From Rhizosphaericola sp047606825 (GTDB taxonomy: Bacteria > Bacteroidota > Bacteroidia > Chitinophagales > Chitinophagaceae), in assembly GCA_047606825.1 (NCBI GenBank), contig JASGDY010000104.1, positions 15,823-79,822 of the forward strand: DNA of 64,000 nucleotides. Reading direction: 5' to 3'. The position numbers and the translations under genes are program-made. Below, piece by piece: positions 8,520-15,055 of this stretch. The notes below the pieces were generated by a model. The model saw only the letters and a list, made by a program, of their open reading frames with translations. It was not told the origin of the DNA and did not search any database. Position 1 is the stretch's first letter. Every line of letters starts with the position of its first letter.

Positions 8520-9054
8520 ACTGATCCTTCAGTAGATCCTTCAGTCTTTTCTTTCCTTCCATCAGATGCCATCTTGAGGTGGCCTCGTTGATGTCCATCA
8601 TCTGGCCGATCTCCTTGTGGGAATATCCTTGCAACAAGAACAGTTTGCATACCTTTTGGGTGGTTTCGGGCAACTTGTCAAAAACCACCAAAATGTCTTC
8701 GTGGAAGATTTTGGAATGATGCTGTTCAGAAAAATAATACTGGGCCTCTTCGTCCGTGATTTCGTCAACAAATGGTTTGCTTTTTTCTTTCCTATACGTA
8801 TCTATACAGACATTTTGGAGGATTCGTTTGCCCCAACCCTCAAAAGAACCCTTTTTTTCATCAAATGCATCGATATTGGTAAAAATTTTAAGGAATGCTT
8901 CATTGATAATCCCTGTCACAAGGTCCCTGTCCGCCACGTAGTCCTTGGCTATGGTATAAAACAAACCAAAAAAAGACCGATACAGCTTTTCCTGAGCCAA
9001 CCGGTCGTTTTTCTTACAGGCAATGATAATATTTCTTAACGTATTTTTATCCAA
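8506..9054 (-). CDS. ECF-type RNA polymerase sigma-70 factor
   Basis: 182 residues. Region 2 covers about residues 22-92 (YRSFFGLFYTIAKDYVADRD; then GSFEGWGKRILQNVCIDTYR, the DNA-melting/-10 region). Region 4 covers about 125-178 (LPETTQKVCKLFLLQGYSHK, then EIGQMMDINEATSRWHLMEG). No ATG is usable. The only start is a TTG at 9054, because an in-frame stop lies four codons upstream (9064-9066). The poor start codon may keep the level low. It is co-transcribed with the downstream envelope protein, the expected partner. Its regulon is unknown; the lipoprotein gene upstream is a candidate. Confidence 0.92.
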   Translation of the reverse strand: MDKNTLRNIIIACKKNDRLAQEKLYRSFFGLFYTIAKDYVADRDLVTGIINEAFLKIFTNIDAFDEKKGSFEGWGKRILQNVCIDTYRKEKSKPFVDEITDEEAQYYFSEQHHSKIFHEDILVVFDKLPETTQKVCKLFLLQGYSHKEIGQMMDINEATSRWHLMEGKKRLKDLLKDQYGTT

Positions 9055-9132
9055 AACCTTGTTTCAAGCAAAAACTTATTAAAGGTGTGAGAGGGAGACT
9101 TCCATGTACAATTATAATATAGCTAACTAAGA

Positions 9133-9208
9133 CCTGTTTAAATTTTATACTTTGAATTACCATTAGGAGAAATCCCAGATATTGCTTTTTTTGTTAATTT
9201 TAAACAGG
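9133..9208 (-). repeat. Short inverted-repeat element (family G), copy 1
   Basis: 13-bp imperfect inverted ends (CCTGTTTAAATTT and AATTTTAAACAGG) bound 76 bp. The reverse complement matches 34649-34692, including the block GGGATTTCTCCTA. It sits directly behind the stop codon of the lipoprotein gene at 9211. Confidence 0.55.
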
Positions 9209-9210
9209 CA

Positions 9211-9750
9211 CTAATAAAAAGTACTTTTTACAAAAACCACTCTCTTCTGCAAAATAACGCTTCCGACATCTACTCCTCTATACACTGTATCGGCATAATC
9301 AGCATAAAGCGTTGACGTTGAATCGTTTTTCGATACAGCCCAAGCGCGTGTGTAGTCCTTGGCTTTGACGGAATCCTGACTATAGAGATAAATACTGTCT
9401 TGGAGGTCACTCAGTGCCCACCGCCCATACGCATACTGGAAAAGCGTGTCTTTCCCGTCAGGTCCGGTAAGTGTTGCATCAAGCACGTCCCTAAACACGA
9501 ACGAAGAATCCTCACGATTGTAAAATCGGATACTGGAAGTGGAAAACCCCGGTACGTCGGCCATCGTCAACGTGTCGGAGACACTGCCCTCAACGACAAC
9601 AATCGAATCCAGACGCCAATTGGTGCTCAACATGAAATCCATCATAGAGGGCAACGGGGCGGACGAGTTGGACTTATTGCATGACGCAAGTATGGCTCCT
9701 AACATAGCCACATATCCAAGACCAACGAGTCGCAACTGCTTTCTTTTCAT
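9211..9750 (-). CDS. Lipoprotein of unknown function
   Basis: About 179 residues from the ATG at 9750; a GTG nine bases upstream is possible. The signal peptide ends in a lipobox, AILASCNKSNSS. The mature part has the alternating beta pattern of small lipocalin-like Bacteroidota lipoproteins (STNWRLDSIVVVEG; FQYAYGRWALSDLQDSIYLY), which would be a folded periplasmic or outer-membrane-anchored domain. I do not recognise a specific family. TAGATTTG (9765-9772) and TACTTTTG (9785-9792) on the minus strand both match the -7 consensus. Confidence 0.7.
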   Translation of the reverse strand: MKRKQLRLVGLGYVAMLGAILASCNKSNSSAPLPSMMDFMLSTNWRLDSIVVVEGSVSDTLTMADVPGFSTSSIRFYNREDSSFVFRDVLDATLTGPDGKDTLFQYAYGRWALSDLQDSIYLYSQDSVKAKDYTRAWAVSKNDSTSTLYADYADTVYRGVDVGSVILQKRVVFVKSTFY

Positions 9751-9889
9751 TTTTTCCACAATACAAATCTAACATTAATTAAAACAAAAGTAAAAAAGTG
9801 GGCGCATACGCTCTCTTATACGTTTAACGATACCTAAAAGTTGAATCCGCGCAAATATTCTTTTGCCTACACATTCATACACTATTTCT

Positions 9890-10318
9890 TCATCGCAGTC
9901 CGGAAGCAGAACCATTGCGGTGCTTACGGGAAGAAGTGGAAATCCCCAGCCCCAACATTATCCATCCTGCGATTAACGCAAGACCGCCAACCGGCGTGAC
10001 CGGTCCCAGCCATCCAAAACCAGTAATCTTGTACGCAGAGACAAATGTCAAGGCATATAGGGAACCACTAAACAGCAAGATGCCCACGGAAAACAGGACA
10101 ATGGCCGCATAAATCTTGTTATTGTTGTATTTGCCATACATATAACTGGCAAACAACAACGCAAACACATGGTAAAACTGGTATTGGACACCCGTCTGGA
10201 ATATCTCGACCATCGGCAAAGGCACTTTCGCTTTCAGCCCGTGTGCGGAATAGGCTCCCAAGGCTACCGTAATCGCCCCCAGAAAAGCCGCGCCGCGCAT
10301 TAGTTGGTGGTAATTCAT
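9890..10318 (-). CDS. DUF423 small membrane protein
   Basis: About 142 residues from the ATG at 10318; a TTG two codons upstream is also open. Four hydrophobic helices and the family signature, with ALGAYSAHGLK near the N-terminus and FQTGVQYQFYHVFALL in helix two, identify DUF423 (YgdD-like). These are inner-membrane proteins of unknown function. Length is typical. It has no close operon partner; aroK lies about 210 bp upstream on the same strand, beyond a family C repeat. Confidence 0.9.
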   Translation of the reverse strand: MNYHQLMRGAAFLGAITVALGAYSAHGLKAKVPLPMVEIFQTGVQYQFYHVFALLFASYMYGKYNNNKIYAAIVLFSVGILLFSGSLYALTFVSAYKITGFGWLGPVTPVGGLALIAGWIMLGLGISTSSRKHRNGSASGLR

Positions 10319-10351
10319 TCTCAATTAAAAAGTAAAATGGTAAAAGAATAA

Positions 10352-10481
10352 GAGACTGTTTGATTTAAGTTTTTCTGTACGGTTTTATATGCTTCCAAGA
10401 CATAAAAACGTGTGTTGCTTCCCGCACAGTCCCCGCCGCGGCGGGAGACTGTGCGGAGAAGAAAATAACTCAAACAGCTTC
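10352..10481 (+). repeat. Inverted-repeat-bounded element, family C, copy 1
   Basis: 130 bp beginning GAGACTGTTTGATTTAAG and ending AATAACTCAAACAGCTTC, so the ends are inverted repeats of each other. In the centre is a GC-rich palindrome, CAGTCCCCGCCGCGGCGG. It is about 85-90% identical by eye to 55316-55449. It looks like a MITE without coding capacity. Confidence 0.75.
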
Positions 10482-10533
10482 TAAAAGCAATTTATCTATC
10501 ATCAATACATTTAACACATTACGATACATTCGG

Positions 10534-11034
10534 TTAATCAATCAAAAAGTCAAAATGATGTTCTTCCAGTGCCGGCCCCAGATGGTATTGCGCCAGACGG
10601 TAAAACGGCAACCGCTCTTCCAATTTATCTTCCAAGAACTGTCGCAGTTCAAGGTCGGACAACCGGCTCAGCAATGGGCGGTGCGATTTCTCCGGCATCA
10701 GCCGCCGTACCAGTTCGTCCAGGGACTCCTGCATCCAGATGGTCGTACCGTTGGCATTCATCCATTCCATATTGCCGTTGTAACAGGGCGTACCGCCACC
10801 TGTGGCGAGTATAAAATCATCTTCGGTTGCAAAATCCCGCAAGGTCTGGGTTTCCAGTTCCCGGAAATACTTTTCCCCTCTCTGCGCAAATATCTCCGCA
10901 ATCGTCATCCCTGCCTTTTCGACAATGACCGTGTCCAAGTCATAGACAGCGCATTGCAGTTTCCGAGCCAGCAACCGCGACCAATAACTTTTGCCTACGC
11001 CCATCATTCCTATCAGAAAAACTTTCATGTCCAT
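10534..11034 (-). CDS. aroK: Shikimate kinase
   Basis: 166 residues. A P-loop at the N-terminus (GMMGVGKSYW), the shikimate-binding DLD motif (YDLDTVIVEKAG), FRELETQTLRD and the glycine-rich ATGGGTPCY segment are diagnostic. It phosphorylates shikimate to shikimate 3-phosphate with ATP in the chorismate pathway (cytoplasm). The lid shows the expected arginine in MPEKSHRPLL. An in-frame ATG two codons downstream (11028) is an alternative start. No other aro gene is near. Confidence 0.95.
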   Translation of the reverse strand: MDMKVFLIGMMGVGKSYWSRLLARKLQCAVYDLDTVIVEKAGMTIAEIFAQRGEKYFRELETQTLRDFATEDDFILATGGGTPCYNGNMEWMNANGTTIWMQESLDELVRRLMPEKSHRPLLSRLSDLELRQFLEDKLEERLPFYRLAQYHLGPALEEHHFDFLID

Positions 11035-11234
11035 TCAAGTCAAGAGTAAAAAGGGAAAAGCAAAAAATGCCCAACGTTACATTGCTGGCATCCAATGCAA
11101 AGTGCGTTTAATGGTTGACAACAAATACTATCGGTGCGCCACAAGGCGACAAAGCTAAAGTATTGCCCTATATGTTGTACAATATTTTTCTTCCTTTTCT
11201 CAATGGATATATACTTTGCAAAGGACAGAGAGGC

Positions 11235-11438
11235 ATGGAAAAAGCCAAAGCCGAAGTTTTCCACAATTTGTTGGTTGCGGACAAGTTGACTGTATGTGAA
11301 ATTGCCAGCTTTGCTGGCGTTTCTGAGGCGTTTGTCAAAAAGATACGCACAAGCCTTGAAAAGAAACGTATAAGTAATCCCGTTCCAAAAAATGGTGGCA
11401 GGATTGCACGAATGACCTATTTTCATACCAACCATTAG
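11235..11438 (+). CDS. Small helix-turn-helix-like protein, possibly a fragment
   Basis: 67 codons from the ATG at 11235 (MEKAKAEVFHNLLVADKLTV). The segment VCEIASFAGVSEAFVKKIRT resembles a DNA-binding helix-turn-helix. Similar short proteins, and the C-terminal tails of Rpn/PD-(D/E)XK transposase-like nucleases, occur in Bacteroidota. A TATACTTTGC element lies about 20 bp upstream. The open frame extends further 5' (to a TTG at 11115) but without family character. It may be a real small gene or the tail of a decayed nuclease. The rest of the 11035-11483 gap holds nothing I can name. Confidence 0.4.
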   Translation: MEKAKAEVFHNLLVADKLTVCEIASFAGVSEAFVKKIRTSLEKKRISNPVPKNGGRIARMTYFHTNH

Positions 11439-11483
11439 CCAATATCTATGAATAGTTAACTGTTTTTTGCTGTTATCTTGATA

Positions 11484-12281
11484 TTAGCCCGCCTGTTCCT
11501 TGATATAATATGGCCGCGTGAACACTTGTCGTTGCAGGGTAAAAGGATGGGAAGTGATGTCCACGTCCACTGAAAATATGGTATAGATGTTCCTGTCGGT
11601 AAGCACTTCCTCCGGGGTGCCGTCGTAGAATTTACGGCCGTTTTTGAGCAGTATCATCCTGTCTGCATATTGGGCAGCGAGGTTCATGTCATGTATGGCG
11701 GCTATGACCATACAGCCTTTTTCGGCCAAGGTTTTGAGTATGGCGAGCGTCAGTTGCTGGAACTGGATGTCCATCGCCGAAGTCGGTTCGTCCACCAGCA
11801 GGAGCGCGTTGGGGGATTCCCATATCTGCGCCAGTACGCGGGCAAGGTGCACTCTTTGCTGTTCACCTCCGGACAAGGTAAGTATTGAGCGGTTGGCGAT
11901 AAGGTCGAGGCTGCATATATCCATCGTTTCCTGGACGATTCGCTTGTCGTCGTCAGACGGTTTTCCGTTGTAGTGCGGATAACGTCCCATCATGACGATT
12001 TCCTCCACGCTGAAGTCCATCGATACATGTACCTGTTGCGAAAGCGTTGCCCTGATACGGGCCAGTTCCGTCGGATGGTAGTCCTGCAAGAACAAGCCAT
12101 CCAGCTTGACGCATCCCATGGAAGGTTCTTTTTCTCCGGAGAGCATTTTTAGGAGTGTCGATTTTCCCGCACCGTTGGCACCAAGCAGGACGACGAGTTC
12201 GCCAGGACGGACGGTAAAACTGACGTCTTTCAACAAAGTATTTTTTTGTACCCAGTAAGAAACTTTTTCTACGCTGACCAT
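11484..12281 (-). CDS. hmuV: Heme ABC transporter ATP-binding protein
   Basis: 265 residues. Walker A LLGANGAGKST, the signature LTLSGGEQQRVHLARVLAQI, Walker B NALLLVDEPTSAMD and the H-loop AAIHDMNLAAQYADR are all intact. It belongs to the FecE/BtuD/HmuV group and powers uptake through the FecCD-type permease encoded 10 bp upstream. Heme rather than siderophore is inferred from the divergent heme oxygenase and the hmuT/hmuU neighbours. Distal gene of hmuT-hmuU-hmuV. Confidence 0.93.
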   Translation of the reverse strand: MVSVEKVSYWVQKNTLLKDVSFTVRPGELVVLLGANGAGKSTLLKMLSGEKEPSMGCVKLDGLFLQDYHPTELARIRATLSQQVHVSMDFSVEEIVMMGRYPHYNGKPSDDDKRIVQETMDICSLDLIANRSILTLSGGEQQRVHLARVLAQIWESPNALLLVDEPTSAMDIQFQQLTLAILKTLAEKGCMVIAAIHDMNLAAQYADRMILLKNGRKFYDGTPEEVLTDRNIYTIFSVDVDITSHPFTLQRQVFTRPYYIKEQAG

Positions 12282-12291
12282 GGTTGATGAT

Positions 12292-13335
12292 TTATTGGTT
12301 GTACAACTTTTTTTTGTCTTTTATCAGGATATACAAAAATACGGGTGTTCCCAGTATTGCCGTGACAATGCCGATGGGTAATTCCATCGGGGCGATGACT
12401 GTCCGTGCCAATAAGTCGGACAATGTCAGCGTCAGTGCGCCCAGCAATGCGGAAGCAGGCAGGACAAAACGGTTGTCCGTAACGCCAACCATCCGTAATA
12501 TATGCGGCACCAGCAGTCCGACGAAACTGATGATACCTGTAAATGCCACTGACACGCCGACTGCCAATGTCGCCAACAGCACAATCCTGTTTTTGACTTT
12601 GCTGGCCTGCATTCCCAATAGGTTGGTCTGCACTTCCCCGAGTGCAAAAGTATTTAGTGGTTTTGCAAATCGGGGCAGCAACAGCAATGCAATCGTAATG
12701 AACGGCACACATCCCCAGACGGCCTGCCATGTCGCTCCGGCAAGGCTTCCCATCATCCAAAACGTGATGCTGCGCAGTTGCTGCTCGTCGGCAATAAACG
12801 AAAAAAGCCCCGTCAGTGCACCGCAAAGCGCGTTGATGGCAATACCCGCCAGCAACATCGTCGCCGTCAGCGGTGTGCCGTCTGATTTGGAAATCTGGTA
12901 AACGGCAAAGGCCGCTAACGCGCCGCCCACAAACGCACCCAACGCCAACAGGTAGTGTCCCATCAGATTACCCAGATGGACAAACAGCACCGGCTCCAAC
13001 GCAATGATAAACGCCGCTGCCAACGACGCACCGGAAGAAATGCCAATCAGTCCAGGCTCGGCCAGCGGATTGCGAAAAATGCCCTGTACCGCCGCACCTG
13101 ATATGCCCAGTGCCGCTCCGGTGGATACGCTCAATATCGTCCGTGGTAACCGGATTTCGCCAATAACACCTTGATATACCTCGTCTGCTGTGTAATGTAT
13201 CGGCAGATGGATTTTCTGCGCCGCCATCAGCACGATGTCTTTCAATGGTATCGGCATCGCACCTATGCTCAACGAGAGCAATATACTCACGGCCAGCGCA
13301 ACGGTTAAAGACAGGTATATGATTTTTTGTTTCAT
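12292..13335 (-). CDS. hmuU: Heme ABC transporter permease (FecCD family)
   Basis: 347 residues with about ten hydrophobic helices. FecCD landmarks are LPRTILSVSTGAALGISGAA, FRNPLAEPGLIGISSGASLA and, near the end, FVGLLVPHILRMVGVTDNRF with LPIGIVTAILGTPVF. It forms the inner-membrane channel that pairs with HmuV (10 bp downstream) and HmuT (about 185 bp upstream, across a family A repeat). No sign of truncation. Confidence 0.94.
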   Translation of the reverse strand: MKQKIIYLSLTVALAVSILLSLSIGAMPIPLKDIVLMAAQKIHLPIHYTADEVYQGVIGEIRLPRTILSVSTGAALGISGAAVQGIFRNPLAEPGLIGISSGASLAAAFIIALEPVLFVHLGNLMGHYLLALGAFVGGALAAFAVYQISKSDGTPLTATMLLAGIAINALCGALTGLFSFIADEQQLRSITFWMMGSLAGATWQAVWGCVPFITIALLLLPRFAKPLNTFALGEVQTNLLGMQASKVKNRIVLLATLAVGVSVAFTGIISFVGLLVPHILRMVGVTDNRFVLPASALLGALTLTLSDLLARTVIAPMELPIGIVTAILGTPVFLYILIKDKKKLYNQ

Positions 13336-13364
13336 TTCATTTGATTTATAGACTTTGCGTCTTT

Positions 13365-13476
13365 GCTGTTTGGGATTTGTAATCCCGAACAGCTATCCGT
13401 GCATTTCCAATGCTCTTTGTATTTGCGGATTGCAAATCCGCCGCTATGGGTACGGGATTGCAAGTTTCGAACAGCA
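13365..13476 (-). repeat. Dispersed repeat family A, copy 3 (inverted)
   Basis: The reverse complement reproduces the block order of the copy at 6485-6600 (GGCGGATTTGCAATCCGC core). It lies inside the hmuTUV operon between hmuT and hmuU and may affect the ratio of the downstream genes. Confidence 0.7.
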
Positions 13477-13520
13477 AGTCTCCATTTGTAACCCGCAACT
13501 CTTAACCAGCCTCGCACCTT

Positions 13521-14354
13521 TTACTGCATCAACGCCCGGTTCAGTGCCAAAATCGCCTGAGGAAGACGCACCGAAAAATTAATCAAAAGGTGTGGGTCCA
13601 TATCGATGATTCTTCCGCTCTTGCCGGCTTTGGTCAGTGACATGCCGGGCATTGCCAAAACGGCTTTTTTACCGCCAAGGCTGCTTATCCCAAAGTCGAA
13701 CATCAATATAATATCCGGATTGGACTTGACCATCGCTTCCGTGCTGTAAGGCTTGAAGTCGTTAAATTCCTTGATGACATTGTGCCCGCCTGCCAGTTGG
13801 ATGATGGCGTCCAGACTATTGCCTTTGCCCGCCACGCTCATCGTGCCGGCACCTCTGGCATAGATAAACAATACGCCCGGATTCTTGGGTCGGTGCTGTC
13901 TCACATAAGCCAGCGCATCATTGGCCGCATTCGTCGTGGAGGTGGCTAATTGTACACCTTTGGCATGCTGGTCAAGACCGTCCGCTATCTGTTCGATAAA
14001 TTTTGCCATGCCTTTTACGGAGTATTGCTGCTGCGTCAATACGAGTTTGACGCCGGTGGCTTTCAACTGTTGCTGTATCGTGAGGGGTATCATGGCCGCA
14101 TCGCCGACGACGATGTTGGGACGGAAGGAAAGGATGCTTTCCGCCGACAGTGTACGGCTTTTGCTGACCCGTGGTAATTTTTTTGCATAGTCGGGATATT
14201 CGCTCGTAACGTCCACGGCCACGATGTTTTTGCCGTAGCCGAGTGCGTCCACGGTTTCCGTGTGTGCGCTGCTCAACGTAACGATGCGCTGTGCATGGAT
14301 GCCTACACCCACAAAGACGAACATCAGTGCCGTCAATAATCTAAAAATCATCAT
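13521..14354 (-). CDS. hmuT: Heme ABC transporter substrate-binding protein
   Basis: 277 residues. The signal peptide ends near VGIHAQR. It is a helical-backbone class III periplasmic binding protein: RIVTLSSAHTETVDALGYGK at the start, RPNIVVGDAAMIP, the long connecting helix (QIADGLDQHAKGVQL), and GNSLDAIIQLAGGHNVIKEF. It carries heme from the outer-membrane receptor to HmuUV. It is promoter-proximal; the tandem operator at 14402-14442 lies 48 bp upstream. Confidence 0.92.
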   Translation of the reverse strand: MMIFRLLTALMFVFVGVGIHAQRIVTLSSAHTETVDALGYGKNIVAVDVTSEYPDYAKKLPRVSKSRTLSAESILSFRPNIVVGDAAMIPLTIQQQLKATGVKLVLTQQQYSVKGMAKFIEQIADGLDQHAKGVQLATSTTNAANDALAYVRQHRPKNPGVLFIYARGAGTMSVAGKGNSLDAIIQLAGGHNVIKEFNDFKPYSTEAMVKSNPDIILMFDFGISSLGGKKAVLAMPGMSLTKAGKSGRIIDMDPHLLINFSVRLPQAILALNRALMQ

Positions 14355-14401
14355 AACCGCAAAAAAAAGATTTCTTCATGGATAAAAAGGGGCGTGTTTT
14401 C

Positions 14402-14442
14402 AAATAATACGGATTGAATATAAAATAATACGGATTGAATAT
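14402..14442 (+). promoter_or_regulatory. Tandem direct-repeat operator between hmuT and heme oxygenase
   Basis: Two perfect 20-bp copies (14402-14421 and 14423-14442; core ATACGGATTGAATAT) with a 21-bp period. It is placed between divergent genes so that it could serve both. The same double site precedes the HmuY cluster at 6082-6122. Confidence 0.75.
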
Positions 14443-14500
14443 GTCCCCGCGTTTTTTTCTCTTCAATTTTGTACTGTTAAATCTTAAAAAAACAGCAACT

Positions 14501-15055
14501 ATGGTATCAACAGCAATCAAGGACGTGACCAGAGAGGCACACCAGCAATTGGAAAAACAAGTGGTATTGCGTATCAAAACCATCGCATCCGACAGCGACT
14601 ACGCTGCATTCCTGAAATATTTCTATGCCTATTTCAGTGCGGTCGAACAAAAAGCAGTGCCTTTTGTCGCCGAAGTATTAAATGACTACAAAGAACGCCG
14701 CAACGCTTCCTACCTCAAAGCCGACATCGAGGCGCTTGGTAGTTCTGTGGAGGCACTGCCCGAGGCTCAAGCACCCGAAATCAACAGCGTTGCCGAAGCA
14801 TTCGGCGCACTGTATGTACTGGAAGGTTCCATCATGGGTGGTCCATACATCATCCAGATGTTGCAAAAGCATGGTATTGACAAAGGCTTTTCCTTTTTTT
14901 CCGGTTATGGAGCAGCATCCGGACGTATGTGGAAAGCGTTTCAGGACGTACTGGACGAAGTAGGCGCGGACGAGCAATCTGCCAACGCGGCGATGCAGAA
15001 AGCATCCGAAACTTTTGAAAAATTTGGTCACGTATTTGAAGCCGCTCTCGTATAA
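14501..15055 (+). CDS. Heme oxygenase (biliverdin-producing)
   Basis: 184 residues from the ATG at 14501; the frame is open upstream but that part is not protein-like and overlaps the operator. The proximal-histidine motif is TREAHQQLEK near the N-terminus. The distal helix reads YVLEGSIMGGPYI, as in bacterial HmuO/BphO-type oxygenases. It opens the heme ring with O2 and reductant to release iron, CO and biliverdin in the cytoplasm. Its stop overlaps the ATG of the receptor gene (TAATG), so import at the outer membrane and heme breakdown are translationally coupled. Confidence 0.9.
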   Translation: MVSTAIKDVTREAHQQLEKQVVLRIKTIASDSDYAAFLKYFYAYFSAVEQKAVPFVAEVLNDYKERRNASYLKADIEALGSSVEALPEAQAPEINSVAEAFGALYVLEGSIMGGPYIIQMLQKHGIDKGFSFFSGYGAASGRMWKAFQDVLDEVGADEQSANAAMQKASETFEKFGHVFEAALV

